DNA of 64,000 nucleotides. Origin: Pseudoglutamicibacter cumminsii. Lineage in GTDB: Bacteria; Actinomycetota; Actinomycetes; Actinomycetales; Micrococcaceae. The stretch lies in the NCBI RefSeq assembly GCF_003143995.1, contig NZ_QFWG01000010.1:30801-94800 (forward strand). Direction: 5' to 3'. Made by a program: the position numbers and the translations under genes. Shown here piece by piece: positions 37,278-46,272 of the stretch. Position 1 is the first letter of the stretch. Every line of letters begins with the position of its first letter. The notes below the pieces were generated by a model, which saw nothing but the letters and a program-made list of their open reading frames with translations, had not been told where the DNA came from and did not search any database.

Positions 37278-37375
37278 TGTCCCCCGCATTCCCCCACTAG
37301 TGACGCTCGGATACCGCCGAGTGCTCCCCGGCGCACCTCTTATCCTATGCGATCAACGCGTAAATGCCGCTTGGG

Positions 37376-38566
37376 TTAACTGTGCGCGATGTCGGTGAAG
37401 GCTTGCGCTAGGTCGTTGAGTTTCGTGAGGCCGCGGCCCAGCTCGAGGTCGGTGAGTTCCGATGCGGCGGCGGGGCCCGATGCGGTGGTTGCGGTGGCCG
37501 ATGCGGTTGCCGCGTTGGTCTGCAATGTTTCTGTGTAGCCGAAGCTGGCTTGCAGTGTCATGGCGCGCAGGTGTCGGGGTTCCATCCCGGCCTGGTGTAG
37601 CGGCTTCAACAGATCCTCAGCTGTGCGTGAAAGGGGCTGGGTTGTCCCGGAAGCCGCGCTTGCTGTTACAGCGTTCTTGGGTAGTGGAACCACCAGATCG
37701 GCATAAGCCTCATCATCGTCGGGAAGGGCTTCGATGGTCTCCAAAAGGTGTTCCGCATCGTAGGCCGTTGTTGGCCACGCGGCGACCTCGAAACCAACCG
37801 CGGCGTTAGCGTCTGACTTCTCGACTGCCTTCGCAACCGCTTTGGCCACCGCGTTCTCGCGGCCGCGCGCCGCTTCGGGAACCCACACCTCCGGCGCGGC
37901 GGGCTGAGCCGATATTCCTTCCACCGCATCGGCCATGAGGGATTCCCACCACTGCTGATCCAGCGGCGGCAGAGTGCGGTAACCCGAGCTGGAACGCCAC
38001 TTCCCCGCGAACGCTAGCTCGACATCGGGATCAATGATCCGCACAACGGGCTGCGCGCCCGGCAACGATGCGACCGCAGGAACCAGTTCCGTGATCCCTT
38101 CGCGCCAGGCTTGCGCGATGTCGATGCGGGCGCCACGGTCACTCGCTACGGGTTCGCCGCTCGGCAGAGCCAACCGGCACATCACTGTCGCGGGGCCCAT
38201 CACGGTCACGAGGCGCTTCCCGAGCGGGGCGTCTTGGGCGTCATCCGCTGTGCGTTGGATGAGGTCGTTAAACCCGCGGGCCGCGCGGCGCATCGCAATC
38301 CCCGCTTTGGCACGGGAGCCGGTCAGCCGCCACCCGTGAACCGTGAGGTCCACGGGTAGATCGGCCAGATGCGTGATGGTGCGTTCCCACGCGGTGTCGC
38401 CGGCAGATTCCGGCAGAGGGAGAACATGCGGGCCGCCGTCGAGGCCGCCGAAGACCTCGTTGAGAACCTGGGTTGCACGCAACGGTTCACGCGTGCGGAC
38501 CAGCGGCGCGCATGCGACGGGACGCCCAGCGTCCGAGGACAGTGAAGATGTGGAAGTCACCTGCAA
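37376..38566 (-). CDS. MetE-like/UROD-superfamily protein (Rv3015c-like)
   Basis: A 396-residue protein resembling the actinobacterial family annotated as B12-independent methionine synthase-like, found beside mnmA and cysteine desulfurase genes. Visible family features are VTVMGPATVMCRLALPSGE, the REGITELVPAVAS helix, VRIIDPDVELAFAG and VAAWPTTAYDAEHL. The metal ligands of true MetE (His-x-Cys) are not evident, and it is about half the length of MetE, so catalysis is doubtful. Start is TTG at 38566 or GTG at 38560. The Ala/Thr-rich insert near the C-terminus looks disordered. Confidence 0.65.
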   Translation of the reverse strand: MQVTSTSSLSSDAGRPVACAPLVRTREPLRATQVLNEVFGGLDGGPHVLPLPESAGDTAWERTITHLADLPVDLTVHGWRLTGSRAKAGIAMRRAARGFNDLIQRTADDAQDAPLGKRLVTVMGPATVMCRLALPSGEPVASDRGARIDIAQAWREGITELVPAVASLPGAQPVVRIIDPDVELAFAGKWRSSSGYRTLPPLDQQWWESLMADAVEGISAQPAAPEVWVPEAARGRENAVAKAVAKAVEKSDANAAVGFEVAAWPTTAYDAEHLLETIEALPDDDEAYADLVVPLPKNAVTASAASGTTQPLSRTAEDLLKPLHQAGMEPRHLRAMTLQASFGYTETLQTNAATASATATTASGPAAASELTDLELGRGLTKLNDLAQAFTDIAHS

Positions 38567-38587
38567 AGCCAGCCTGACAAAACGAAC

Positions 38588-38953
38588 TCAGTTGCGTTGT
38601 TCGGAGATCGCTTCGTGGTGGCGAATGACCTCGGCGATGATGAAGTTTAGGAACTTCTCGGCGAACTGCGGGTCTAGCTGCGCGTCTTGAGCGAGCGAAT
38701 GCAGTCGGGCGATCTGTGCGGCTTCACGGCCCGGGTCGCTCGGCGGCAGTTGGTGTTCGGCTTTGAGGTGGCCGACCCGCTGGGTGCATTTGAACCGTTC
38801 GGCCAGCAGATACACGAGCGTGGCGTCGATGTTGTCGATGCTGCCGCGGATCCGCAACAGCTCCTGCATCACGGCAGGGTCCACACTGTCAGGCAGTGAG
38901 GATGCTGACGGATCCCACTCGTTGGTCACGATGTCTGGCTGCTGTTCGCTCAT
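38588..38953 (-). CDS. Chorismate mutase (AroQ class)
   Basis: A 121-residue all-helical enzyme converting chorismate to prephenate. After a ~28-residue acidic lead, the AroQ core reads LLRIRGSIDNIDATLVYLLAERFKCTQRVGHLKAEH with the catalytic Arg and Lys positions, then DPGREAAQIARLHSLAQ and FLNFIIAEVIRHHEAI. ATG at 38953 has GTGAGG upstream. It is 9 nt downstream of mnmA and 21 nt upstream of the MetE-like gene, so it is probably in one operon with them. It is cytosolic, with no signal peptide. Confidence 0.92.
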   Translation of the reverse strand: MSEQQPDIVTNEWDPSASSLPDSVDPAVMQELLRIRGSIDNIDATLVYLLAERFKCTQRVGHLKAEHQLPPSDPGREAAQIARLHSLAQDAQLDPQFAEKFLNFIIAEVIRHHEAISEQRN

Positions 38954-38962
38954 ATCCTCACC

Positions 38963-40101
38963 TTACGCAGGGAGGGACTCCGGATTCCACGTAGATGAAT
39001 GAGCTGACGCAATTGTTGCTTGCCCGATGACGCGGTCGCCCGTGTAGAGGACCATCGATTGGCCTGGCGCAACACCGTTAAGGGTCTCGTCCAGTTCGGC
39101 TTCTACGCGGCGGCCGTGTTCCTCATCGTCAACCCAGCGGGCGCGGCCCGCGATCGGGGTTCCGTGGGCGCGAACCTGAACGGTGACGTCCATCCACGAA
39201 CCATGCGCGGCCTCGGCAGGCTCCGCACCCGCGAAGGAGACGCGGATGCCGCTCAGCCGATCCACGGCGAGCGCTTCTTTAGGCCCAACAACGACTTCGT
39301 TGGTTTTCGGGCGGATGGACAGCACGAAGCGTGGCTTGCCGTCGGGAGCTGGGCGGCCGATCGCAAGCCCGCGGCGCTGACCCACGGTGAACGCCTGAGC
39401 GCCTTCGTGCTCGCCAACCTGAGCGCCTTCTTGGTCGATGATTTTGCCTGGCTGCATCTCTATCTGTTCCGCGAGCCAGCCGCGGGTGTCGCCGTCTGGG
39501 ATGAAGCAGATGTCGTGGGAATCAGGCTTCTCGGCCACACCCAGCCCGCGGCGTTCAGCTTCAGCGCGCACCTCCGCCTTAGTAGGAGCATGCGCGAGCG
39601 GGAACCAGCAGTGCGCGAGCTGATCTTCACGCAGAACCCCGAGCACATAGGACTGGTCCTTGGCCATGTCGGCGGCGCGGTGCAGGGTTGGGCGGCCGTC
39701 CTCGTCCTGATCAACGCGGGCGTAGTGGCCAGTCACCACCGCATCGAAACCCAGTGCGATCGCTTTATCCAGCAGCGCCTCGAATTTGATCTTTTCGTTG
39801 CACCGCAGGCACGGGTTAGGCGTGCGGCCCGCGGCGTATTCGTCGATGAAGTCATCCACACATCGGCCTTGAACCGTTCCGAGAAGTCCCACACATAGAA
39901 CGGGATGCCTAGGGTTTCGCACGCACGGAATGCGTCGTTCGAGTCCTCAATGGTGCAGCAACCGCGGGAGCCGGTGCGCAGGGTTCCAGGCATGCGGGAC
40001 AGCGCAAGGTGCACGCCGACGACGTCGTGGCCGGCTTCAACTGCGCGCGCGGCGGCAACGGCGGAGTCCACTCCCCCGGACATCGCGGCCAGAACCTTCA
40101 T
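38963..40101 (-). pseudogene. mnmA: tRNA 2-thiouridylase MnmA, split by a one-base frameshift
   Basis: MnmA thiolates U34 of Glu, Gln and Lys tRNAs. From ATG at 40101 (AGGGGGAT upstream) the first frame encodes the PP-loop [24 protein letters not shown] in parts and [15 protein letters not shown], then runs into unrelated sequence. The rest, from [26 protein letters not shown] through SHDICFIPDGDTRGW to the end at 38963, lies in another frame. Joining them at about 39856-39864 restores a continuous MnmA of about 379 residues. The minus strand reads GATGTGTGGATGAC where GATGTGGTGGATGAC is expected, a loss of one base. Both catalytic cysteines are downstream of the break. It may be a real lesion or a sequencing error. 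Confidence 0.88.
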
Positions 40102-40160
40102 GGGATCCCCCTCAAAACCTGTGGTGGTTGCTGTGCATGCTAGAGCAGTTTTCTATTGTT

Positions 40161-41345
40161 TCATGCACCGCCGGCGGCCCTGGCTTGCTCGATGACCCCG
40201 GGAAGCGCGACGATGAGCGTTTGCACCGCTTCGGGGGTTGTGAGCGGCCCCATGCTGAAGCGTTGAACGTCGGTCGCGTCCTGTTTGCTGCGGCCCATCG
40301 CGAGCAGTACGTGCGAGGGTTGCGCCATTCCGGCGGTGCATGCGGAGCCGGTCGAGGTCGCGAAGCCGAGGCTGTCCAGAAGGAACAGAACCGAGTCACC
40401 CTGGGCTCCCGGCACGCTCAGGTGCACGATGCTGGGTAACTGTTGCGCTGGGTCGTTACTTCCGGAGACGGTTGCGTTGGGGATGGTTTCGGTGATCGCA
40501 GTGACGAGCTTTTCGCGCAGCTGGCTGAGCCGCTCGCTTTCCGCTGCCAGCTCGTCTTGCGCGGCCTGGACGGCCGCCGCGAAGGCTGCCGCTGAGGCGA
40601 CGTCTGCGGTTCCGGAACGCATCCCACGTTCTTGCCCTCCGCCGTGGATGTGCGGGGTGAGCTGAGCCGCGCGACGCACGATGAGCGCCCCGATCCCGAC
40701 CGGCCCGCCGAGTTTGTGCGCGGTGATCGCGGCGGTCGTGATCGCGGGGTTGTTCAGTTGCGTTGGGATGTGGCCGAACGCCTGAACCGCGTCAGTGTGG
40801 AACGGGACGCCATGCTCCGCCGCGGCGGCCGCGGCTTCTTCAATCGGCTGGATCGTACCGACCTCATTATTAGCCCACATCAGCGTCGCCAACGCCGTGC
40901 GTTCCGGAGCTTCAGCGAGTGCCGCACGCCACGCATCGATATCAACCACCGCATCGTGCCCCACCGGAACCAAAACAGGCTCAGCCGCGTGGTGCTGGGC
41001 GAGGTATTCGATCACATCGAGCACCGCGGGATGCTCGATGCCGGTGTAAATAATGCGCGGGCGCGCCTGATCGCCTGCGTTACGGTGAGCGTAGAGGCCC
41101 TTGATCGCGAGGTTGTCGGCCTCGGTGCCGCCGGAGGTGAAGATGATCTCGGCAGGGTCCACACCTGCCGCACGAGCCACGTCGATGCGCGCAGCATCAT
41201 GGATGCGACGTGCGGTACGGCCAGCGGTGTGGAGCGAACCCGCATTCCCCACAACCCCCATGTGCTCGATGAGCGCGGCGCGTGCCGGCTCAGACAACGG
41301 GGTGGTTGCGGCGTGGTCAAAGTAATGGGCAGGCTGATTCCTCAC
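40161..41345 (-). CDS. Cysteine desulfurase (IscS/NifS class, PLP-dependent)
   Basis: A 394-residue class V aminotransferase that moves sulfur from cysteine to acceptors. It shows YFDHAATTPLSEPARAAL, the FTSGGTEADNLAIKG motif, EHPAVLD, WANNEVGTIQP, HTDAVQAFGH, the PLP Lys at residue 211 (TAHKLGGPVGIG) and the catalytic Cys at 336 (STGSACTAG). The start is GTG at 41345. It sits 59 nt upstream of mnmA, its natural sulfur acceptor pathway, and is divergent from the J-domain gene. The arrangement cysteine desulfurase-mnmA-MetE-like is typical of actinobacteria. Confidence 0.94.
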   Translation of the reverse strand: MRNQPAHYFDHAATTPLSEPARAALIEHMGVVGNAGSLHTAGRTARRIHDAARIDVARAAGVDPAEIIFTSGGTEADNLAIKGLYAHRNAGDQARPRIIYTGIEHPAVLDVIEYLAQHHAAEPVLVPVGHDAVVDIDAWRAALAEAPERTALATLMWANNEVGTIQPIEEAAAAAAEHGVPFHTDAVQAFGHIPTQLNNPAITTAAITAHKLGGPVGIGALIVRRAAQLTPHIHGGGQERGMRSGTADVASAAAFAAAVQAAQDELAAESERLSQLREKLVTAITETIPNATVSGSNDPAQQLPSIVHLSVPGAQGDSVLFLLDSLGFATSTGSACTAGMAQPSHVLLAMGRSKQDATDVQRFSMGPLTTPEAVQTLIVALPGVIEQARAAGGA

Positions 41346-41425
41346 CCTTCAAGCGTAGTCGGCACCGCGTAGAAGCGAAGGCCGCGCCGCATACTCGATG
41401 CGGCGGATAAGGCAGAATACTGTGT

Positions 41426-42391
41426 ATGTCCGCCAGCCGCCGCCAAGCTTTCGAAACCCTCGGCCTGCCCTATAACGCCGATGCCCAAGCCATCCGCAAA
41501 GCTTTCCGCACGCTGTCCCGCACCCACCACCCCGACCTCGGCGGCGACCCCGCAACCTACCAAGCGATCACAACCGCCTACACGGTCCTGACCGACCCCG
41601 CCGCGGCAGCACAGGCCGACGCCGCATCAGCTCGCGCCGCGACCGCGCAGCCACCAGCGCAGCGGCCGACACAGTCGCCAACGCAACGGCCGATGCAACC
41701 TAGCCAGCGGAACCCGCGCACCACATCGGGAGCCACCAGCGGCACCCGCTACACGCCATCCGGGCCAGCTTCTCAAGGCGTGACCTACGACGGCGGCCAT
41801 GCTTCGCTGGGCGAACACGACGCCCACACGCTCGTGCGCGGTTCGATCCGCCGCCGCGGCCTGCTCGACCGCAGCGTCTACCGCGAAGCCCGCACCGCGG
41901 CCGTCACTGAGCTATTTGAACGCATCCACGAACACGTTCCCGCCGCCCGCATGGTGCTGGGCGTGCGCGTCGACGGCACCGACATTGAAGCCGTGATCTT
42001 CGCGGGCCAGCGGCTGCTCGCGGTGGACGTCGAGGTCTCCGTGGACTCCGAACACACGTGGGACGGAACCAAGCTACGCGCCAACGGGAAGACGCTGGCG
42101 TACAACGCAAACAACGATGCGGTACACGCTTTGGAACGCAGGATCGGCGGCACGCGAGCTGAAGCGTTGCACGTGTTGTTCGCGCCGGGGCGTTCGGCTC
42201 AGCATCCGGTCGTGAAACGGGTTGGCGCAGCCGCGGGACACACTGGTCCTTCGCCGATTGCCCGCGCCGCTGGCGAGGGGATCGCTTACCTCGCGGGCGG
42301 CCCGAACCCCAGCAGTGTCAACCTCGCCGTATACGGAGAGCTCGTCCAACTCTCTGGACGCGACACACGTAAAAAGAACGGCGTTTCGTAA
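41426..42391 (+). CDS. J-domain (DnaJ-like) protein
   Basis: A 321-residue protein whose first ~62 residues are a J domain (AFETLGLPYNADAQAIRKAFRTLSRTHHPDLGGD) with the essential HPD tripeptide at about 36-38, so it can stimulate a DnaK ATPase. A Gln/Pro/Thr-rich linker (about residues 70-130, with PTQRPMQP-like repeats) joins an unrelated alpha/beta C-terminal domain (TAAVTELFERIHEHVPAARMVLGV, IEAVIFAGQRLLAVDVEV) resembling NERD-like or nuclease-related folds. It lacks the zinc finger of DnaJ. There is little room for a leader; no strong ribosome binding site is seen before the ATG. Confidence 0.85.
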   Translation: MSASRRQAFETLGLPYNADAQAIRKAFRTLSRTHHPDLGGDPATYQAITTAYTVLTDPAAAAQADAASARAATAQPPAQRPTQSPTQRPMQPSQRNPRTTSGATSGTRYTPSGPASQGVTYDGGHASLGEHDAHTLVRGSIRRRGLLDRSVYREARTAAVTELFERIHEHVPAARMVLGVRVDGTDIEAVIFAGQRLLAVDVEVSVDSEHTWDGTKLRANGKTLAYNANNDAVHALERRIGGTRAEALHVLFAPGRSAQHPVVKRVGAAAGHTGPSPIARAAGEGIAYLAGGPNPSSVNLAVYGELVQLSGRDTRKKNGVS

Positions 42392-42421
42392 TCAAACCGT
42401 TACATTCGCTAAACTGGCGGC

Positions 42422-42955
42422 GTGCTACGCATCGTCTTCAATACGCCTGAAATCCCCGGCAACACCGGTAACGCGATCCGACTCGCGGCCATCACCGGTG
42501 CCGAACTCCACCTCGTGGAGCCTCTGGGTTTCGATTTTGAAGACGCCAAGCTGCGCCGCGCCGGGCTCGACTATCACGACCTCGCCGTCGTGACCGTCCA
42601 CCCGGATCTCAATACCGCGCTCGAAAAACTCGGCCCGGGCCGTGTCTTCGCGTTCACCACCGACGGGCACACCCGTTACGACACCGTGGAATACCGCGAA
42701 GACGACATTCTCCTCTTCGGCAAGGAGTCATCGGGCCTCACCGAAGAAGAAAAGAACCATCCGCGCATCACCGACCGCCTCACGATCCCGATGCAGCCGG
42801 CCCGCAGGTCTTTGAACCTCGCGAACTCCGCCTCCATCGCGGTCTATGAAGCGTGGAGGCAACACGGATTCCCGGGCGCTCGGCCGCTCGGAACGCCCAC
42901 GCCGGTTACAGCACCCAACGCAGCATCATCTGAACTCGCCCCAGGAAACGGCTAA
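42422..42955 (+). CDS. trmL: tRNA (cytidine(34)-2'-O)-methyltransferase, TrmL-like SPOUT enzyme
   Basis: SAM-dependent 2'-O-methylation of the wobble base in leucine tRNAs. The 177-residue SPOUT protein shows FNTPEIPGNTGNAIRLAAIT (motif 1, residues ~6-25), ILLFGKESSGL (motif 2) and IPMQPARRSLNLANSASIAVYEAWRQ (motif 3), covering the trefoil-knot SAM site. The C-terminal ~25 residues are an Ala/Pro extension. The start is GTG at 42422. It is 30 nt after the J-domain gene and 14 nt before the membrane-protein gene, all on the same strand. Confidence 0.93.
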   Translation: MLRIVFNTPEIPGNTGNAIRLAAITGAELHLVEPLGFDFEDAKLRRAGLDYHDLAVVTVHPDLNTALEKLGPGRVFAFTTDGHTRYDTVEYREDDILLFGKESSGLTEEEKNHPRITDRLTIPMQPARRSLNLANSASIAVYEAWRQHGFPGARPLGTPTPVTAPNAASSELAPGNG

Positions 42956-42969
42956 GGAAAGGCTCCCCA

Positions 42970-43518
42970 ATGAACGAACACAATGAAGCCGACCTTGACC
43001 TGCTCGGGGACTTCGACGAGGAAGAATCGGCACGTAACCGCCGCAAGGCGCCTTCCGCGGGCAAGATCGCGATCTTCAGCGTCATCACCGTGGTCGTGCT
43101 CGCCGTGATCGGGTTCTTCGCGGTCAAAGCAATGTGGCCCTCCCCTGCCAAAATGGCTGCAGAGGTAGCGAAAGAAGTACGCGACGCGTCCGACGCCGTA
43201 ACGCACACAACCAAAACCAAAGATGGCGAAATCGAGTTGGTCACGAGCGCCGAGCTGAACTCGTTCGCGGTCAAGGTCAAAGGTGTGCCGAACGCGCCTG
43301 AAGACAACGAATACCAGCTTTACCTGAGCGACACTGAGAACGGCCTGCGTCCATCGACCTTGCTCGGCGCCAAGCCGAACGACACCTGGTTCGGTGTCCG
43401 CGACGAACTCAACACGACACGCGAAATCCACGTCACCGTGGTCGCTAAAGGCGGCCAGCAACGGCCACCAGCGCAAGACGTCGTGTCCATCGAAATCCCG
43501 CAGGACAGCGGGAAGTAA
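42970..43518 (+). CDS. Membrane-anchored protein of unknown function
   Basis: A 182-residue protein with an acidic cytoplasmic start (MNEHNEADLDLLGDFDEEESARNRRK in parts), one membrane segment (IAIFSVITVVVLAVIGFFAV, about residues 34-53) and a ~130-residue extracytoplasmic domain with a beta-rich fibronectin-like look (FAVKVKGVPNAPEDNEYQLYLSD, VHVTVVAKGGQQRPPAQDVVSIEIP). It resembles anti-sigma-factor-like or zinc-finger-less envelope proteins, but no family is claimed. ATG at 42970 has AAAGG upstream; it is 14 nt after trmL. Confidence 0.72.
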   Translation: MNEHNEADLDLLGDFDEEESARNRRKAPSAGKIAIFSVITVVVLAVIGFFAVKAMWPSPAKMAAEVAKEVRDASDAVTHTTKTKDGEIELVTSAELNSFAVKVKGVPNAPEDNEYQLYLSDTENGLRPSTLLGAKPNDTWFGVRDELNTTREIHVTVVAKGGQQRPPAQDVVSIEIPQDSGK

Positions 43519-43527
43519 CCGGGCGGG

Positions 43528-44340
43528 TTAGAAGCCCGCGATCGTTTCAGCGGTGTTCACGCACACCGCGTGGAAGGTCTCTGCCGCTGTCCACTCTGCA
43601 ACGTTCACTTGTTGCGCCATGTGCGCGGCCTGTTGCCGCACGAACTGCTGCATCTTCTCAACATCAGGATGTTGCGATGCGTGCTTGAGTAACGCCTCGA
43701 TCTTGGTATCCACAGTCGAGCTGATCTCGACCGCCATGTTCGTCAGATGCTCCGGCTGCGCGAAGTACCACAAGTGGCGCAACTTATGCGGTTCAAGCCC
43801 AGCTTCAAGAAGCTCCGGATACGCGTACGGATTCTCAAGAGACGGATACACCGCGTGAGTCACAGCTTGCCCCACCGCAAGATGATCCGGGTGTGACTTC
43901 TGGAAGCTCGTGTAATCCCGCTCAGGGTGATGCGTCAGGATCAGGTCGGGGCGAACACGGCGGCCCACCTCAACAACCTTCTTGAGCAAGTCAGCGCTCA
44001 CATGCAGGTCGCCATCCGGGTAATCCCAGAACTCAACCGAAGCGATCCCCACAACCTCAGCGGCCTGGCGCTGCTCATCGCGACGCCGCGACACGACGTC
44101 GTCACCGCGCGCCTCATCGCTGAAACCGCCAGCGCCACCGCCGGTCACAACCGTCAAATGGATCTCGATGCCGCCGGCGGCCCACCGGGCCAGCGTGCCA
44201 GCGGAACCGAAGTCCACATCGTCGGGGTGTGCCGTCAGCACCAAAACCTTCGAAACATCCGCCGGAGCGCCCGTGCGCGGATCCAACGGCCCGGTACCTT
44301 CAACCCCGGCGAAGCTGCTCAACGACGCTGACACGTTCAC
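43528..44340 (-). CDS. PIG-L family N-acetylhexosamine deacetylase
   Basis: A 270-residue zinc deacetylase of the LmbE/PIG-L class, related to MshB and Mca of mycothiol metabolism. Key motifs are LTAHPDDVDFGSAGTLARW (first zinc ligands and catalytic Asp, about residues 35-53), VEFWDYPDGDLHV, and LTHHPERDYTSFQKSHPDHLAVG with the third zinc His. GTG at 44340 has GGGGAG upstream. It is 12 nt downstream of etfA on the same strand. The exact substrate is undecided; a mycothiol link is plausible because the genome also has a DUF664 protein. Confidence 0.86.
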   Translation of the reverse strand: MNVSASLSSFAGVEGTGPLDPRTGAPADVSKVLVLTAHPDDVDFGSAGTLARWAAGGIEIHLTVVTGGGAGGFSDEARGDDVVSRRRDEQRQAAEVVGIASVEFWDYPDGDLHVSADLLKKVVEVGRRVRPDLILTHHPERDYTSFQKSHPDHLAVGQAVTHAVYPSLENPYAYPELLEAGLEPHKLRHLWYFAQPEHLTNMAVEISSTVDTKIEALLKHASQHPDVEKMQQFVRQQAAHMAQQVNVAEWTAAETFHAVCVNTAETIAGF

Positions 44341-44352
44341 ACAACTCCCCTA

Positions 44353-45324
44353 CTACCCCTGCTGCTTGCGCGCGCGAATCGCCTCAGCGGCCTGAGGCAA
44401 AACCGTATTCAAGTCGCCAACAATACCGAAATCGGCGATATCGAAAATCGGGGCATCCATGTCATTGTTCACGACAACGATCGTGCCGGACTGACGCATA
44501 CCAGCGACGTGGTGTACCGCACCCGAAATACCCGCCGCGATATACAGCTCAGGCCGTACGGTAGCGCCCGTCTGCCCCACCTGCGTGTTGTGAGGAATCC
44601 AGCCTTCATCCGTCGCATCGCGGGTTGAACCGACCGCGCCACCCAAAGCGTCAGCCAGCTGCTCAACCGGACCGAAATCACCATCGGTACCGCGGCCACC
44701 AGCAACAACGACGCGCGCCGAGGAAACATCAGGACGGCCGCCGTAAACAAGCGGAGTGCGCGAAAGAACCTGTGCGCCCTCGCGGCCGCCCGTGCTCACC
44801 GAAATCACCTCGGGGCTTTCCACCGGTGCAGGGGTCTGCGCAGGAATGCCCGGAACAAGCGTCAAGAAAGCGATCGTGGTCGTCGGACGCACCGCGGAGC
44901 TCCACTCACCCGAAAGAACATCCTTGCGCACCGCGAGACCCGTAGCCGTCGCGAGCTCACCCTCGGCTGCGGAGGCAATCGAGGAAACCTGCGTGATCAG
45001 CGCCGACTCCGTCAACGCAGCCGCACGCGCCATGACCTCCGTCTCGACCGGCTCAATACCGCTCAGAACCGCAACGGCCTCACTCGCGCGCACAGCACCC
45101 ACCAAAAGATCGGCCTGCCCCACCGCAAGCGAACCCGATGGATCCTGCTCAGCCGCGTACACACGCTCCGCACCAGCCGCACCCAACGCGGCAACCGCAT
45201 CAGGTGTAACAGCTGCGCCCACAGCAACCGCTACCGGCCCCACACCAGCCGCAACAGCAACAACATCCTTCTGCGAAGGCGAAAGCTCTGCCCCAACAGA
45301 ATCCAGATACACAAGAACAGTCAC
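44353..45324 (-). CDS. etfA: Electron transfer flavoprotein alpha subunit
   Basis: FAD-binding half of ETF, passing electrons from acyl-CoA and related dehydrogenases to the quinone pool. From GTG at 45324 (CTGGAG seven bases upstream) the protein has 323 residues. The C-terminal FAD domain is clear: VVAGGRGTDGDFGPVEQLADALGGAVGSTRDATDEGW in pieces, QVGQTGATVRPELYIAAGISGAVHHVAGM and SGTIVVVNNDMDAPIFDIADFGIVGDL in pieces. The N-terminal domain is Ala/Val-rich. A longer upstream open frame would add non-conserved residues. It is preceded by etfB on the same strand, 90 nt apart. Confidence 0.93.
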   Translation of the reverse strand: MTVLVYLDSVGAELSPSQKDVVAVAAGVGPVAVAVGAAVTPDAVAALGAAGAERVYAAEQDPSGSLAVGQADLLVGAVRASEAVAVLSGIEPVETEVMARAAALTESALITQVSSIASAAEGELATATGLAVRKDVLSGEWSSAVRPTTTIAFLTLVPGIPAQTPAPVESPEVISVSTGGREGAQVLSRTPLVYGGRPDVSSARVVVAGGRGTDGDFGPVEQLADALGGAVGSTRDATDEGWIPHNTQVGQTGATVRPELYIAAGISGAVHHVAGMRQSGTIVVVNNDMDAPIFDIADFGIVGDLNTVLPQAAEAIRARKQQG

Positions 45325-45414
45325 AAGAAACTCCAGAAACGTCCGAAATCCGATACCGACCCGGCCCTCACACGCCGCCCAACGCACACTTCCAGCGCAA
45401 GCGGCGCACCAGGG

Positions 45415-46221
45415 TTAGAGCAGATTATTCTCAGCCAAATACTCGGCCAACGCCTCGCCAGCCGCACCATCGTCAACAATCACACGGCCAGGCTTCCGCG
45501 CAGGAACCGGCTCAGCCGACGTCACAACAGCCGAAGCCGCCGACGACCCCACCCAATCAGCCGACAAACCAAGGTCAGCGAGCGTCACCGTATCCGTCTT
45601 CTTCTTACGCGCCGCAAGCATCGACTTGAAGTTCGGGTAACGAGGCTCATTCGCCTGATCCGTCACCGAAACCACAACAGGCCAGCCGCTAGCAACCTCA
45701 AGCGTCTCGCCGATGCCCTCGCGGCGGCCCCGCAAACGGCCCGATTCCAGTTCAAGCGAGTCCAGCATCGTCAGCTGAGGCCAACCAAGACGAGCAGCAA
45801 CCAACGACGGCATGACGCCCATCTCGGCGTCCGTGGACTCCATGCCGAACACCACAACATCAGGATCCTCGTTGCGGATAGCGGCCTCCAAAACACGCGA
45901 AGTCGAAAGCGCATCAGAGCCAGCCAACTGGTCATCCACAACATGCACCGCACGCGTAGCGCCCATCTGCAAAGCCTTCTTCAACGCCGCCTTAGCGCCC
46001 TCCGGACCCATCGTCACCACCGTCACAGGGCACACCTTGTCCCCGCCAGCAGCCTCAGACAACGCAACAGCCGCCTCAATGGCGTTCTCATCCAGCTCAG
46101 ACAAGATCGATTCCTCACGCACCAAACGGTTCTCCGAATCGAACTGCCGCTCAAACTGAGCATCAGGAACGTACTTCACCAAGACCATCACATTCTGTGG
46201 GCTCGTCTCGGCTGTACTCAT
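45415..46221 (-). CDS. etfB: Electron transfer flavoprotein beta subunit
   Basis: AMP-binding partner of EtfA. From ATG at 46221 (GGGAGTG upstream) the protein has 268 residues. Family features include MVLVKYVPDAQFERQF near the N-terminus, ENAIEAAVALSEAAGG, VTVVTMGPEGAKAALKKALQMGATRAVHV in pieces, DVVVFGMESTDAEMGVMPSLVAARLGWPQLT and the ETF-beta signature region VVSVTDQANEPRYPNFKSMLAARKKK. It is first in the etfB-etfA pair. A 13-bp direct repeat lies just upstream at 46239-46271. Confidence 0.93.
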   Translation of the reverse strand: MSTAETSPQNVMVLVKYVPDAQFERQFDSENRLVREESILSELDENAIEAAVALSEAAGGDKVCPVTVVTMGPEGAKAALKKALQMGATRAVHVVDDQLAGSDALSTSRVLEAAIRNEDPDVVVFGMESTDAEMGVMPSLVAARLGWPQLTMLDSLELESGRLRGRREGIGETLEVASGWPVVVSVTDQANEPRYPNFKSMLAARKKKTDTVTLADLGLSADWVGSSAASAVVTSAEPVPARKPGRVIVDDGAAGEALAEYLAENNLL

Positions 46222-46238
46222 GTTTTCACTCCCGGTCG

Positions 46239-46271
46239 CAATGAACACAAACTGCTCTCAATGAACACAAA
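46239..46271 (-). promoter_or_regulatory. Direct repeat upstream of etfB
   Basis: CAATGAACACAAA occurs at 46239-46251 and 46259-46271, 20 bp apart, immediately upstream of etfB. The distance of two helical turns suits a protein-binding site, but a small tandem duplication is an equally simple explanation. Confidence 0.45.
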
Positions 46272-46272
46272 A

